A DNA stretch of 64,000 nt from Roseateles violae (GTDB lineage: Bacteria > Pseudomonadota > Gammaproteobacteria > Burkholderiales > Burkholderiaceae_C): the NCBI RefSeq assembly GCF_030410485.1, contig NZ_JAUHHC010000002.1, positions 620,001 through 684,000 of the forward strand, written 5' to 3'. The notes under the pieces were generated by a model. The model saw only the letters and a program-made list of their open reading frames with translations. It did not search any database and had not been told where the DNA came from. The position numbers and the translations under genes are program-made. This document shows positions 50,992 through 62,000 of the stretch, one piece after another; the first letter of the stretch is position 1; the number at the start of each line of letters is the position of its first letter.

Positions 50992-52526
50992 AAACAGAAG
51001 TGGCCGTGATCGGCGCCAGCCTCGGCGGCGTGCTGGCCGCATGGAGCGCCGCGCGCGCCGGCCGCCAAGTGCTGCTGGTGGCCCAATACGACTGGCTCGG
51101 CGGCCAGATGACGGCCCAAGGCGTGCCGCCGGACGAGCACCGGCTGATCGAGCAGGGCGGCGCCAGCCGCAGCTACCAGGATTTCCGCGCGGCGATCCGC
51201 GCGCATTACCGCGACAGCGAGGGCTTCACCGACCGCACGGCGATGACCGAGGGCCTGAATCCGGGTGACGGCTGGGTCAGCCGGCTCTGCTTCGAGCCTG
51301 AAGTCGCGGCCGACTACTTCGAGCGCCTGCTGGCGCCGCTGGTGGACAGCGGTCGGCTGCAGATCCTGCGCGGCCAGCGCGCCGTTGCGGCCAGCCGCAG
51401 CGGCCGCCGCATCGCCAGCGTCACGCTGCTTGACGGCCGTGAGATCGCGGCCGACTACTTCCTCGACGCCACCGACACCGGCGCGCTGATCCAGCTGGCC
51501 GGCCTGCCCTACCGCCTGGGCAAGGAGGCACGCGCCGAGTTCGGCGAGTCGCTGGCGCCCGAAACGGCCAACCCGCTGGACCAGCAGCCGATCACCCATG
51601 TGATTGCCTTGCGCCGCCAGGCAAGCCCCGGCCCCGTGATCGAAGCACCGCCGAGCTACGCCTTCTGGCGCGCGCACCGGCTGCCTCAGTACGGCCATGC
51701 ACTGTTCAGCGAATTCCTGCCCGGCGGCACGCAGGGCGAATCGAAGCGCTTTGCGCTGTTCGCCGCCAGCGACGATCCGCAGGACCCGACGCTGGACCTC
51801 TGGCGCTACCGCCGCATCGTCGCCGCCCACCAGTGGAAGCCGCCGCGCGAGGAAGTCTCGCTGATCAACTGGGCGCAGAACGACTACGGCCTGCAGCCGC
51901 TGCTCGACGGGCCGCTGTCCGAAGAAGAGGTCGAGGCCGCCGCGCGCGAGCTTTCGCTGTGCCTGCTGCACTGGCTGCAGACCGAGGCGCCGCGCGCCGA
52001 CGGCGGCCAAGGCTACCCCGAGCTGCAGCCTGCCGCCGGCGTGCTGGGCACGGCCGACGGCCTGGCCCAGCAGGTCTATGTGCGCGAGTCGCGCCGCATC
52101 GTCGGCCTGGACTGCCTGACCCAGCAGCGCGTGCAGCAGCCGGCCGTGCACGAGGATTCCGTCGGCGTGGCCTGGTACATGATGGACATGCACCCGACCT
52201 GCGTCAGCGGCCAGGGCCTGAACGCCCATGTGCGGCCCTTCGAGCTGCCGCTGGGCTGCTTCATCGCGGCGGACTGCGACAACCTGCTGCCGGCCTGCAA
52301 GAACCTCAGCGTCACCCACCTCGTCAACGCCTGCACCCGCGTCCATCCGGCCGAATGGCTGATCGGCGAGGTGGCCGGCGCGCTGGCCGCCTTCGCGCTC
52401 GAGCAAGGCCTGACCCCGGCGCAGATCCGCGCCGACGCCGACCGGCTCGCCGCGCTGCAAGCGGGCTTGAGCGCCCAGGGCATTCCGCTGCACTGGGACG
52501 CGGCCCTGCTGGCCCAACTTTCCTGA
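50985..52526 (+). CDS. FAD-dependent oxidoreductase (FAD_oxidored family)
   Basis: 513 residues. N-terminal FAD motif VAVIGASLGGVLAAWSAARAG, then LVAQYDWLGGQMTAQG, DYFLDATDTGALIQLAG and a late PLGCFIAADCDNLLPACKNL, as in the FAD_oxidored family (often linked with carbohydrate genes). No signal peptide. The substrate is unknown; placed between DUF4127 and the ABC ATPase it probably oxidises or reduces the imported sugar or its aglycone. Confidence 0.88.
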   Translation: MLKTEVAVIGASLGGVLAAWSAARAGRQVLLVAQYDWLGGQMTAQGVPPDEHRLIEQGGASRSYQDFRAAIRAHYRDSEGFTDRTAMTEGLNPGDGWVSRLCFEPEVAADYFERLLAPLVDSGRLQILRGQRAVAASRSGRRIASVTLLDGREIAADYFLDATDTGALIQLAGLPYRLGKEARAEFGESLAPETANPLDQQPITHVIALRRQASPGPVIEAPPSYAFWRAHRLPQYGHALFSEFLPGGTQGESKRFALFAASDDPQDPTLDLWRYRRIVAAHQWKPPREEVSLINWAQNDYGLQPLLDGPLSEEEVEAAARELSLCLLHWLQTEAPRADGGQGYPELQPAAGVLGTADGLAQQVYVRESRRIVGLDCLTQQRVQQPAVHEDSVGVAWYMMDMHPTCVSGQGLNAHVRPFELPLGCFIAADCDNLLPACKNLSVTHLVNACTRVHPAEWLIGEVAGALAAFALEQGLTPAQIRADADRLAALQAGLSAQGIPLHWDAALLAQLS

Positions 52527-52538
52527 ACCGACCGATCC

Positions 52539-53641
<1,103 letters not shown>

Positions 53642-53651
<10 letters not shown>

Positions 53652-54505
53652 GCTGCGGCGATCTGAGCGCGCGCGTTGAGCTGCGCGGGGCCCAACTGCG
53701 CAGCCTGCGCCGCGGCAGCGAGGAATACCTGTGGCAGGACGAGGCCGGCGTCTGGCCGCAGTCCGCGCCCATCCTGTTCCCCTTCGTCGGCCGGCTGCGC
53801 GGCGGCGGCTACACGCATGCGGGGCGCTCCTACCGTCAGCCGATTCACGGCTTCGCTTCGGCGCAGGAATTCGAGCTGGTCGAACAGCGCGATGACGCGC
53901 TGCGGCTGCGCCTGCGCGCCAATGCGGCGACGCGCGCGATCTACCCCTTTGACTTCCGGCTCGATGTCGACTTCGAGCTTTCGCCTGACGCCCTGCAGCT
54001 GCGCTACAGCGTCGTCAATGAAAGCCGAGAAGCGATGGCATTCGGTCTCGGCTCCCACCCGGCCTTCGCCTTGCCCGCCGCGCCCTTGGGAGATTGGTCG
54101 GTCGAGTTTGAGACCGATGAAGCGCCCGAAGTTTACCGGCTCGATGGCGAGCTGCTGGCCGCCATGCCGGAGCCGCTGGTCTTTTCGCCGCCGCGCAGCG
54201 TGCAGCTGGGCGAGCAGCTCTTCGATCGCGACGCGCTGATCTTCAAGAACATCCGATCGCGCCGGCTGAGCCTGAATCATCGGGCGCATGGGGAGCGGCT
54301 GCGAATCCACACCGGTGGGGCGCCGCATCTGGGCCTCTGGGCCCGACCGCGCGCCGCCTATGTCTGCATCGAGCCCTGGTGGGGCGTTGACGAGCACGCA
54401 CAGAGCCCGCAGGAGCTCTTGCACAAGCCGGATCTGCTGCGGCTGGCGCCGGCTCAGCGCTTCGAGACCGGCTACCGGATAGAGCTGGCCGCGCGGCGCG
54501 ACTGA
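53642..54505 (+). CDS. Aldose 1-epimerase-family protein
   Basis: 287 residues, beta-sandwich of the galactose mutarotase superfamily. ILFPFVGRLRGG, PIHGFASAQEFEL (His), GLGSHPAFALP (His) and CIEPWWGVDE (Glu) match the catalytic region of the LacX-like branch. It would interconvert anomers of a hexose or hexose phosphate made by GH38. It overlaps the ATPase gene by ten bases and ends the plus operon; the next gene converges ten bases away. Confidence 0.88.
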
Positions 54506-54515
54506 AGGGACTTCG

Positions 54516-55214
54516 TCAATCGGTGGACCGGGGCTTGCGCGAGGCCAGCACATTGCGCAGGCGATCGACCGTTCCGGCATCGAGACCCTTGCGCACGAAC
54601 ACCAGGACCGGCCGGCGGCCAATGACGATCTCCGTCCCCAGGCTGTCCCGCTCGACCTCGGCCACCGCAGCGTAGTGCTTCAGGACGTCGCGGGTCAGGC
54701 ACAGACCGTCCAAGCGGCCCAGCGCCAGCATCTTCAGCGCATTGTCGAAACCCTTGATGTCCAGCCAACGCAGCCCGAGATCGTCGCGCGCGCGCAGGTC
54801 CTGGCAACCGCCACGCGCTCTTCCGATCAGGGCGCCGCTCAGGTCCGCGAGCTGACTCGCCGGACGAGCCCGGCTGGTCACCACCAGCGACTCGACGTAC
54901 ATCACCGTGCCCAATCGCTCCGCCGCGGCCTCCAGGGCTTCGGTAGCGAAACTGATCGTCATATCGCTTCCGTCCTGGCCGATCAGCAGCGGGATGCGAG
55001 CGAACGGCACCAGCTCGATACGGGCGTCCAGCCCGGCCTCGGCCAGCAGCTCGCGAGCCAAGCGCACATAGATCCCGTCCAGCCGGCCAGCATTGCTCAG
55101 CGCGTAGGGCGCGACATCGAAGAGTGCGACACGTAGCGATGGCCTCTCCGGTGCCGCAAGGGCGAGCGGGGCGCTCAGCAGGAGCAGCAGGACGCAGGAC
55201 AGCGCTCGACGCAT
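54516..55214 (-). CDS. Periplasmic solute-binding protein, family 3
   Basis: 232 residues. Signal peptide (RRALSCVLLLLLSAPLALA) and the SBP_bac_3 pattern: PSLRVALFDVAPYALSNAGRLDGIYVRLARELL, DMTISFATEAL, LSGALIGRARGG, LGRLDGLCLTRDVL. Many stand-alone members in betaproteobacteria are sensors or of unknown use; no amino-acid permease is near. Convergent with the sugar operon. Confidence 0.83.
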   Translation of the reverse strand: MRRALSCVLLLLLSAPLALAAPERPSLRVALFDVAPYALSNAGRLDGIYVRLARELLAEAGLDARIELVPFARIPLLIGQDGSDMTISFATEALEAAAERLGTVMYVESLVVTSRARPASQLADLSGALIGRARGGCQDLRARDDLGLRWLDIKGFDNALKMLALGRLDGLCLTRDVLKHYAAVAEVERDSLGTEIVIGRRPVLVFVRKGLDAGTVDRLRNVLASRKPRSTD

Positions 55215-55244
55215 GGAAGGAAACCTGGCAAGCGGTGCTCCCAG

Positions 55245-55285
55245 GATAAAGAAAAAGCCGGCTCATTCCTAGGAACGAGCCGGCT
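55245..55285 (-). terminator. Terminator of the TonB receptor 2 gene
   Basis: AGCCGGCTC (55256-55264) pairs with GAGCCGGCT (55277-55285); the inner TTCC/GGAA continues the stem. In the minus direction the hairpin is followed by TTTTTCTTT, a textbook factor-independent terminator 20 bases after the receptor stop. Confidence 0.92.
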
Positions 55286-55305
55286 GCCGTGGCGCTAGGC
55301 CGCGG

Positions 55306-58233
55306 TCAGAACTTGGCGCGCAGGTTCAGGAAGACCTGGCGTCCGTTCTTGTACCAGCCCAGCGGCATGTCGGGCGTGATCGAGTAGTAGTAATAGGTCG
55401 GGTTCAGCAGATTGGTGCCGTCCAGCACGACGCTCATATTGTCGTTGATCCGGTAGCTGATCGAGGCCGCCAGGCTGCCCTGCGCATCGGCGTAGTTCAG
55501 GCCGTTGCGGGCCGCCGTGGCGGTGGCGTCGCTGATCGTGCCGTTGCCGAAGTAGCTGACCGGATAGGCGGAGCGCTGGTTCCAGGCCAGCGTCGCGGTC
55601 CATGGACCGGACTCGTAGTAGCCGCGCAGGTTGTAGGTCCACTTCGAGGTGCCGATGATCTGCGCGCCGTCCTGGTCGACGCCGTCCACCAGGGTCACGT
55701 TGCCGACTATGCCGAAGCCGCCACCGATCGGCGACTCACCCGACAGCTCCAGGCCCTTGAGCTTGGCCTTGCGGCCCTGGAAGGAATTGACCAGATAGGG
55801 CTCGAACTCCTGCGTGTCCGGGTTCTTCAGGTTCACGAAGGCGGTGCCGCGCTTCACGTAGTTGTGCATGTGCTGCGTGAACACGCTGCCCTGCACATAG
55901 GCGCGCGAGTTGGCGAACCAGGCCAGCGAGGCGTCGAGGTTGTTCGAGGTCGTCGGCTCCAGGTTCGGGTTGCCGCCGGAAGCGCTCTTCGGCGTCACGT
56001 TGTTGTTGAGGCCGCTGATCGCGCCGGCCAGCTCCGAATACTCCGGGCGGGCCATCGTGCGCGAGGCCGAGGCGCGGGCGATGGTCCGCGAATCGAGGTC
56101 CCAGCGCAGGTTCATGCTGGGCAGCAGATCGGTGTGGTGGGTCGTCACCTCCTGCTGCATATAGCCCGACAGGCGCGAAGAGGCGATCGGGTTCTGCACC
56201 GGCGTGCCCACCTGCGGCGGGCAGCTGACGGCCAGCGCCGGGCAGACGCGGTTCGCCGGCAGCGCCTGGTAGAAGATCGAGTTCACCTCGGTGCCGACCA
56301 GGCGTACGCCGGCATTGCCGCTGAGCGCGCCGGACTCGAACTCCTGCATCAGGTAGAAGGCCTCGGTCTTCTCGTTGACGATGTAGCTGCCGGCCCAGTT
56401 CTTGTTCAGCACCGGGTCGTAGTTGATCAGGCTGTTGACATTGAGCATGGTGCCGCGGTCCAGGCGCAGCACGTCCTTGGGGAAGTTGCCGTTCAGGCCG
56501 CTGCCGTAGTCGGCCGGGTAGTAGCCGGCATTGCTCATCGGGAAGGTGGATACCGGGAACTGCGCGTCCATCTGCGCCTGGGTCGGAGTGCCGGTGCCGG
56601 TGGTCATGAAGTTCCAGGCGCCGTTGATCTGGTCCTTCTCGTTGCGGTGCTTGCCGGCGCGCATGCCGAACTTGGTCTTGGTCAGGATGCCGGCGTCGGT
56701 GTCGTACTCGCCGTTCAGGTAGAGGTAGGTGTCCTGGTCCTTGGTCTTGAAGACGGCCTGGATGTCGGAGATCAGATGCCAGCCGCCCTGGGTCAGGTCG
56801 CGCAGATTGACGTTGGCGACCGACCAGTCGAGGCCCTGGTCGCCGTTGATCTGGTAGGTGATCGGCTTGTTGAAGGCGCGGAACAGCATGCCCGGGCTGG
56901 ACTCGGTCTCGCCGGTGCCCTCGGTGTGACCGACCTTGCCGTTGAAGACCAGGCGATCGTTGGCGCGCAGCTTGAAGTCGAAGTCGTAGAAGCCGGCCGA
57001 GGAGCCCGCGCCGCTGCGCACCTGGTGGCCCGACTGCACGGCGATGTCGCCGAGACCGCCGTTGGCGGAGAGACGGGCCGGGTTCGGGTTGATCGTGGCC
57101 GCGGTGACCACGTCGCCGACGATCTTGTAGTTGCTCAGGATGGCGCCGTTGGCCGTGGTGCCGCCGGCACCGTTGAGCATATTGTTGGCGAAGGTGAAGG
57201 TGTTGCTGTTGTAGTTGGACGCGTCCAGCGAGGACTGGAAGACGCTGAAGCTCATGTCCAGATCGTTGCTGGGCTTGAACTGGGCGCTGAGGAAGCCGCC
57301 ATGGCGCTTGCGCTCGCCTTCGAACAGCGCGGAGGCGAGGTTGCCTGGCAGGCGCTTGCCCTTCAGCTCGGCATTGCCGCAGACCTGGCTGCCGTTGACG
57401 GTGATGCATTTGGCCGGATTGGTCGTGTCCTGGCTCAGCAGCGTCGTGACGCCGAAGTTCTCCACGCCGTCGCGGCGCAGGCTGCGGTCTTCGCGGAAGG
57501 CCTGCACCAGCACGCCGAAGGTCTTGTCCTCGTTCTTCCAGCCGAGCAGCGCGCTCAGTTGCGGATCGACCTTGTCGGCCAGCGTGCTGTAGACGGCGCC
57601 CAGGCTGACCTCGCCGGTCAGTTGCTGGCGCAGATCCAGCGGCTTGCGCGTGATGACGTCGACGGCGCCACCGATGCCGCCTTCGGTGATGTCGGCGCGG
57701 CCGTTCTTGTAGACGATGGACTGGCCGATCAGCTGCGAGGGCAGCATGCCAAAGCCGACCGCGCGGGTCGTTGCGTTCTGGTCGCTCAGGTACCAATCGC
57801 CCGAGCTCAGCGAGTGGCCGTTGATCGTCACCAGGTTCAGCTTCGGCGGCGTGCCGCGGATCTGCACACGCTCGGCCTCGTCGAAGGCGAAGGCGGCGCC
57901 GTGCGTCACGTTGACGCCGGACAGGCGCGACAGCGAGTCGGCGATGTTCTTGTCGGGCATCTTGCCGATGTCCTCGGCGGTGACGACCTCGATATTGGTA
58001 TCGGCATCGCGCTTGGTCTTGATCGACTTCTCCAGCGAGGCGCGAATGCCGGTGACGACGACCTGCTCCAGCGTGTTGTTCTTCTGCTCGCTGCCCTTGG
58101 CCTCGCTGCTCTCGGCCTTCTGGCTGCCGGCGGCCGGCGCGGTGTCGGCGGCCCAGGCGCCGCCCGGGGCGATCATCAGGCCCAGCAGGCTCAGCGACAC
58201 GGCGCTGGCGATGTGCGTGCGATGGAATTTCAT
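55306..58233 (-). CDS. TonB-dependent outer-membrane receptor 2
   Basis: 975 residues. Signal peptide (MKFHRTHIASAVSLSLLGLM...GGAWA), TonB box region LEQVVVTGIRASLEKSIKTKRDADTN, plug with AEDIGKMPDKNIADSLSRLSGV and QIRGTPP, barrel ending in LNLRAKF with terminal Phe. The start of the plug is the hallmark of the Xanthomonas/Caulobacter-type receptors that serve carbohydrate uptake. It shares a promoter region containing TAGACCA sites with the GHL10 gene. Confidence 0.95.
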   Translation of the reverse strand: MKFHRTHIASAVSLSLLGLMIAPGGAWAADTAPAAGSQKAESSEAKGSEQKNNTLEQVVVTGIRASLEKSIKTKRDADTNIEVVTAEDIGKMPDKNIADSLSRLSGVNVTHGAAFAFDEAERVQIRGTPPKLNLVTINGHSLSSGDWYLSDQNATTRAVGFGMLPSQLIGQSIVYKNGRADITEGGIGGAVDVITRKPLDLRQQLTGEVSLGAVYSTLADKVDPQLSALLGWKNEDKTFGVLVQAFREDRSLRRDGVENFGVTTLLSQDTTNPAKCITVNGSQVCGNAELKGKRLPGNLASALFEGERKRHGGFLSAQFKPSNDLDMSFSVFQSSLDASNYNSNTFTFANNMLNGAGGTTANGAILSNYKIVGDVVTAATINPNPARLSANGGLGDIAVQSGHQVRSGAGSSAGFYDFDFKLRANDRLVFNGKVGHTEGTGETESSPGMLFRAFNKPITYQINGDQGLDWSVANVNLRDLTQGGWHLISDIQAVFKTKDQDTYLYLNGEYDTDAGILTKTKFGMRAGKHRNEKDQINGAWNFMTTGTGTPTQAQMDAQFPVSTFPMSNAGYYPADYGSGLNGNFPKDVLRLDRGTMLNVNSLINYDPVLNKNWAGSYIVNEKTEAFYLMQEFESGALSGNAGVRLVGTEVNSIFYQALPANRVCPALAVSCPPQVGTPVQNPIASSRLSGYMQQEVTTHHTDLLPSMNLRWDLDSRTIARASASRTMARPEYSELAGAISGLNNNVTPKSASGGNPNLEPTTSNNLDASLAWFANSRAYVQGSVFTQHMHNYVKRGTAFVNLKNPDTQEFEPYLVNSFQGRKAKLKGLELSGESPIGGGFGIVGNVTLVDGVDQDGAQIIGTSKWTYNLRGYYESGPWTATLAWNQRSAYPVSYFGNGTISDATATAARNGLNYADAQGSLAASISYRINDNMSVVLDGTNLLNPTYYYYSITPDMPLGWYKNGRQVFLNLRAKF

Positions 58234-58290
58234 GTCCGTTCTCTCTCCATTTGTTGTCTTGCCCGGCCTCGGGTCGGCGGCCTAGTCATT

Positions 58291-58317
58291 TAGACCAAGG
58301 TCTTTTTAAATAGACCA
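58291..58317. promoter_or_regulatory. Twin TAGACCA sites of the receptor 2 / GHL10 divergon
   Basis: TAGACCA at 58291-58297 and again at 58311-58317, with an opposing AGGTCT at 58298-58303 between them. They lie 58-84 bases before the receptor start, within the promoter of either or both divergent genes. Confidence 0.62.
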
Positions 58318-58526
58318 CTTACGGTACCAATCTGTCAACGCATCGCACAAGCAGGGCTTACCATGAGGCCGCGGCGTTTTTGCCGATTCTGTCGAACGAA
58401 CTCGCCTATTTTACTCGGGGAAGCTAGCATCGCTGCGCGCGGCGCCAGCGCTCCGGGTTGGCCGCCGCGGCCCCAGGAACTCGGTCCAATAGGTACAAAA
58501 TTGGGCCAAATTTGCGAGATATATCT

Positions 58527-59732
58527 ATGCCAAAAAAATACCGCAAACCGACCACAGGCCTGTTTTGCCAGGCGGCGGCCGCGCTGACCGGGGCCCTGCT
58601 GGCCACCGCTGCGGCTGTTGCGGCAACTCCCGCCACTCCGGCCTGCCCCGGTGGCGCGGCAAAGGCGACCGCTTCGCTGCCGCTGCGGGTCGACGCCGCG
58701 CAACGCGGCGTCTGGGTGGCCACGCCCGAGCACACACGCTTCTTCGATTCCAGGGCCGAGCTGGAGCGCCAACTCGAAGAGTTCCAGCGCCTGGGCATCA
58801 ACACCGTCTACGCGGCGATGTTCAATCAGGGCCGCACCCTCTATCCCAGCGCCGTCATGCACCGGTTGACCGGGGTGACGATCAACGAGCGGGCGCGCGG
58901 CCGTGACCCGCTGCAGGAGCTGGTCGAGGTGGCGCGCGGCAAGGGCATCAAGGTCTACGCCTGGTTCGAGTTCGGCTTCGTCAGCGACTTCAAGGGTGGC
59001 CTCGGCGCCGAGATCATCAAGGCCCGCCCGCATTGGGCGGCGCTGGACAAGGACGGCCGCCCGGTCGAGAAGAACGGCTTCCGCTGGATGAACGCGCTGG
59101 ACCGCGAGGTGCAGGACTTCGCGCTCGACCTGATCATGGAAGTCGTGCAGCGCTACGACGTCGACGGCATCCAGGGCGACGATCGCCTGCCGGCCATGGC
59201 CAGCGAAGGCGGCTACAACCCCGAGACGGTGACCCGCTACAAGAAGGCCCATGGCGGCAAGTCGCCGCCGCTGGACTCCAAGGACCCGCAATGGCTGGCC
59301 TGGCGCGCCGCGCAGCTGAACGACTTCATGCACCGCCTGCACGACGCGGTGAAGGCGGCCAAGCCGAAGCTGCAGATCAGCATGTCGCCGAGCCCCTATC
59401 CCTGGGGCTATGACGAGTACCTGCAGGACTGGCCGACTTGGCTGCGCAAGGGCTGGGTGGACAGCGTCTCACCCCAGCTGTACCGCTACAACATCGAGGG
59501 ATATCAGACGGAATTGCGTAAGCTCGCCCGCGAGCAGCTGTGCCCGGCCGACCGCGCCAAGGTCTTTCCCGGCCTGCTGCTGGCCCTGGGCAACAGCTAT
59601 GTCGTCCCGGCGGAACTGCTGCGCCAGATGGTCGAGGAGAACCGACGGGAGGGCATCGGCGGCGAGGTCTATTTCCATAGCGAGGGCTTGAAGCCGCGGG
59701 CCGACACCCTTCGCCAGCTTTACGCCCGATGA
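58527..59732 (+). CDS. Exported GHL10-family glycoside hydrolase (DigH-like)
   Basis: 401 residues. Signal peptide (GLFCQAAAALTGALLATAAAVA). The GHL10 barrel shows RGVWVATPEHTRFFDS, NTVYAAMFNQGRTLYPS, KVYAWFEFGFVSDF, WMNALDREVQDFALDLIMEVVQRYDVDGIQGDD and SPQLYRYNIEGYQ; the acidic pair in GIQGDD is the probable catalytic region. E. coli DigH (YddW) of this family cuts peptide-free peptidoglycan strands, but family members may differ in substrate. Divergent from TonB receptor 2. Weak ribosome site; start chosen at the ATG before the Lys-rich n-region. Confidence 0.88.
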   Translation: MPKKYRKPTTGLFCQAAAALTGALLATAAAVAATPATPACPGGAAKATASLPLRVDAAQRGVWVATPEHTRFFDSRAELERQLEEFQRLGINTVYAAMFNQGRTLYPSAVMHRLTGVTINERARGRDPLQELVEVARGKGIKVYAWFEFGFVSDFKGGLGAEIIKARPHWAALDKDGRPVEKNGFRWMNALDREVQDFALDLIMEVVQRYDVDGIQGDDRLPAMASEGGYNPETVTRYKKAHGGKSPPLDSKDPQWLAWRAAQLNDFMHRLHDAVKAAKPKLQISMSPSPYPWGYDEYLQDWPTWLRKGWVDSVSPQLYRYNIEGYQTELRKLAREQLCPADRAKVFPGLLLALGNSYVVPAELLRQMVEENRREGIGGEVYFHSEGLKPRADTLRQLYAR

Positions 59733-59832
59733 GGATCGACGAACCGGTGCGGCTTCGTCGTCCTTCGCCGGCGATGCGAAAGCGCGAGTTCTGAAGGGCC
59801 TTTAGGGTCGCGAAGCAGACCGGGCGGATCGC

Positions 59833-60483
59833 TCATCGGGCGACATGCGCCGTTACCAGCACCGGATAGCGATCATCGAAGGTGTCCAGCTCCGACGGAG
59901 TGAGGTCCTCGCACGCGAGCCCGTGCAGGAAGGCGGTCGCCGCCAGCACGTTGCCGGCCGCAGCGACCTCCACCCGGTCGTGGTCGAATCCCGCCTCCAA
60001 CAGGCGCTGCACGGACTGCGGCGTGAAGCGCCAGAACTCGCCCCAGCGGTCGCGGTCGAACGGGCTGATCTGGGAGATGCCGGGCACGGTCAGCAGCAGT
60101 ACGCCACCGGGGGCGAGAATCCGCCGGATTGTCGTGATGGCGGATTGCAGGTCAAAGACGTATTGCAGCGTTTGGGTGCAGATAAAGCAGTCGAAGTTCG
60201 CGTCTGGCAGGCCCTCGCCATTGGCGAGGTCGGCGATAAAGTCGGCATGCCGGTAGCTGACGGCTGCCTGCAGCACTGAAGAATTTGCAACGCGCGTCCC
60301 GCCGAAGCGGCGGGTGTAGTCGTCACCGCCGACCTCGAGCACGTGACCACGGATTTCGTCGGCGTGACGGGCGAGGAAGCTTTCGATGTAGTGGCGATCG
60401 ATCGGCTTGCCGCGGCCGCCGCCGAAGCCGGCGTCCACTGGTTGCAGGCTACGCAGGTCACCGAAGCTGTGAAATGAGCGCAT
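59833..60483 (-). CDS. SAM-dependent methyltransferase
   Basis: 216 residues. GHVLEVGGDDYTRRFGG is motif I, FDCFICTQTLQYVFDLQSAITTIRRILAPGGVLLLTVPG the core. The opening (VDAGFGGGRGKPIDRHYIESFL) resembles methyltransferases found beside glycosyltransferases, but none is here. The gene seems isolated next to a decayed TPR gene. ATG 60483 preferred over an upstream TTG. Confidence 0.84.
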   Translation of the reverse strand: MRSFHSFGDLRSLQPVDAGFGGGRGKPIDRHYIESFLARHADEIRGHVLEVGGDDYTRRFGGTRVANSSVLQAAVSYRHADFIADLANGEGLPDANFDCFICTQTLQYVFDLQSAITTIRRILAPGGVLLLTVPGISQISPFDRDRWGEFWRFTPQSVQRLLEAGFDHDRVEVAAAGNVLAATAFLHGLACEDLTPSELDTFDDRYPVLVTAHVAR

Positions 60484-60548
60484 GAGCACAGCTAGCAAGC
60501 GCCGTACCCGACCACTGCTTTGCCCAGCTCCAGTTCTGAGTGAGCAGG

Positions 60549-60784
60549 CTACGGCGCTGTTCGCCGCAGCACCGTCGCCGCCTCTTCGGGGCGGCCCAGG
60601 CTCCGCAGCGTCAGCGCATAGGCCTGGGCGATGCGCGCATCCTTGGGTGCCAGCTCATGCGCCGCCTTCAGTGCAGCCAAGGCCTGCGGCAGCTTCTTTT
60701 GCCGCAGGTGGCACGGAAGGCCTGTTCCGCCGCGCGGCGCTGGCCCAGGTCGGCCTGCACGACAGCCGCTTGGCAATTTGCGAC
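60549..60784 (-). pseudogene. Remnant of a TPR protein
   Basis: Two frames must be joined to read a tetratricopeptide-like end: ANCQAAVVQADLGQRRAAEQAFRA in one, then QALAALKAAHELAPKDARIA and LRSLGRPEEAATVLRRTAP in another, with the shift near 60710. No N-terminal part is found upstream. The stretch 60785-61007 holds nothing else identifiable. Confidence 0.55.
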
Positions 60785-61007
60785 AGTTGCAATCCTCGAA
60801 AGTCAGTTCATGAAAAGTTGCACGATGCAACAATAAAGCAGGGCTTCCGCGGTATCGGGAGTGGGTGTCACTCATGCGAACCTGAAGATCCAAGCCTTCA
60901 CGCTCCACATCTGGCCGCAGGCGCCTGGGCGTTTCTTTGTCCGTTAACGGCATCGAAGCAGGCGATGGCAACAGACAGTCAGTAGGCCGTTGCGGGTCCT
61001 GCTGACA

Positions 61008-62000
61008 TCAGTCGGCGTAAGCGCCAGCCGCCTGGATGACTTTGGCCCATCGGGCGACCTCGGCTTCGACGAACTTCTTGTGTGCCGCCGGCTCGACGCG
61101 GGCGTCGGATACGACGGTGATGCCCAGTGCCTCCTGGCGCTTGATCAGCTCCGGGTCTTTCAGCGCACCGCGCAGCGCCTCGTTCAGCTTGGCGAGGACA
61201 GGGCCCGGGGTGTTCTTCGGGGCGTACAGCCCGTGCCATACCGTGACGCTGAAGTCGGGCAGGCCGGACTCCGCAAGAGTCGGCAAGGATGCGAGGACAG
61301 GATGCTTCATGCGGTCCTTGCTGGTCACCGCGAAGGCCCGGACCTTGCCGCCTTCGATCTGCGGGACGGCGTTCGTGGCCTGCTCGCACATCAGATCCAC
61401 GGTGCCTCCCATGAGGTCGGTCATCGCAGGACCGGTGCCCTTGTACGGGACGGAGGTCATCTCCGCCTTGAGGGCGCTCTGGATCATCAGGCCGCACAGC
61501 TGCGATGCCGAACCGACGCCCGCATGCGCGAGGTTGACCTTGGTCGGATCCGCGGCGATCCACCGGCGCAGCTCGGCGAAGTTCTTTGCCGGCAGGGAGT
61601 TCCGGCCGATCAGCGTGGACGGCGCCTCGTTGATCAGGCCGAGATAGGCAAAGTCGTCGATGCCCTTGTAGGGGAGCTTGCGATAGAGCGTCGGAGCCGT
61701 CGCGAAGCCGATGTGATGGATCAGCAGCGTGTAGCCATCCGGCGATGCCGTCGCCACCTTGGCGGCGCCCAGTGTGCCGCCGGCGCCGCCAAGGTTCTCG
61801 ACGATCACCGTCTTGTCCAGGCGCTTGCGCAGCGATTCGGCCAGCTCGCGGGCGATCTTGTCGCTGGGGCCGCCGGCCGCGAATGGGACGAGGAGCGTGA
61901 TCGGCTTTTCAGGGAACTCCGCGCGGGCGACGCCCGTGCCGGCGAGGAGGAAATAGGCCGTCGCGAGGCCCCAGCGGCGGCAGCGATTCAACTTGTCCAT
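61008..62000 (-). CDS. Bug/TctC-family periplasmic solute-binding protein
   Basis: 330 residues: signal peptide (WGLATAYFLLAGTGVARA), then EFPEKPITLLVPFAAGGPSD, IVENLGGAGGTLGAAKVA, VPYKGTGPAMTDLMGGTVD and APKNTPGPVLAKLNEALR. GGAG eight bases upstream fixes the start at 62000. No TctAB genes are near. It lies 128 bases after a LysR regulator and close to a D-tartrate dehydratase-like gene, so tartrate or a related hydroxy acid is the likely ligand. Confidence 0.93.
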   Translation of the reverse strand: MDKLNRCRRWGLATAYFLLAGTGVARAEFPEKPITLLVPFAAGGPSDKIARELAESLRKRLDKTVIVENLGGAGGTLGAAKVATASPDGYTLLIHHIGFATAPTLYRKLPYKGIDDFAYLGLINEAPSTLIGRNSLPAKNFAELRRWIAADPTKVNLAHAGVGSASQLCGLMIQSALKAEMTSVPYKGTGPAMTDLMGGTVDLMCEQATNAVPQIEGGKVRAFAVTSKDRMKHPVLASLPTLAESGLPDFSVTVWHGLYAPKNTPGPVLAKLNEALRGALKDPELIKRQEALGITVVSDARVEPAAHKKFVEAEVARWAKVIQAAGAYAD

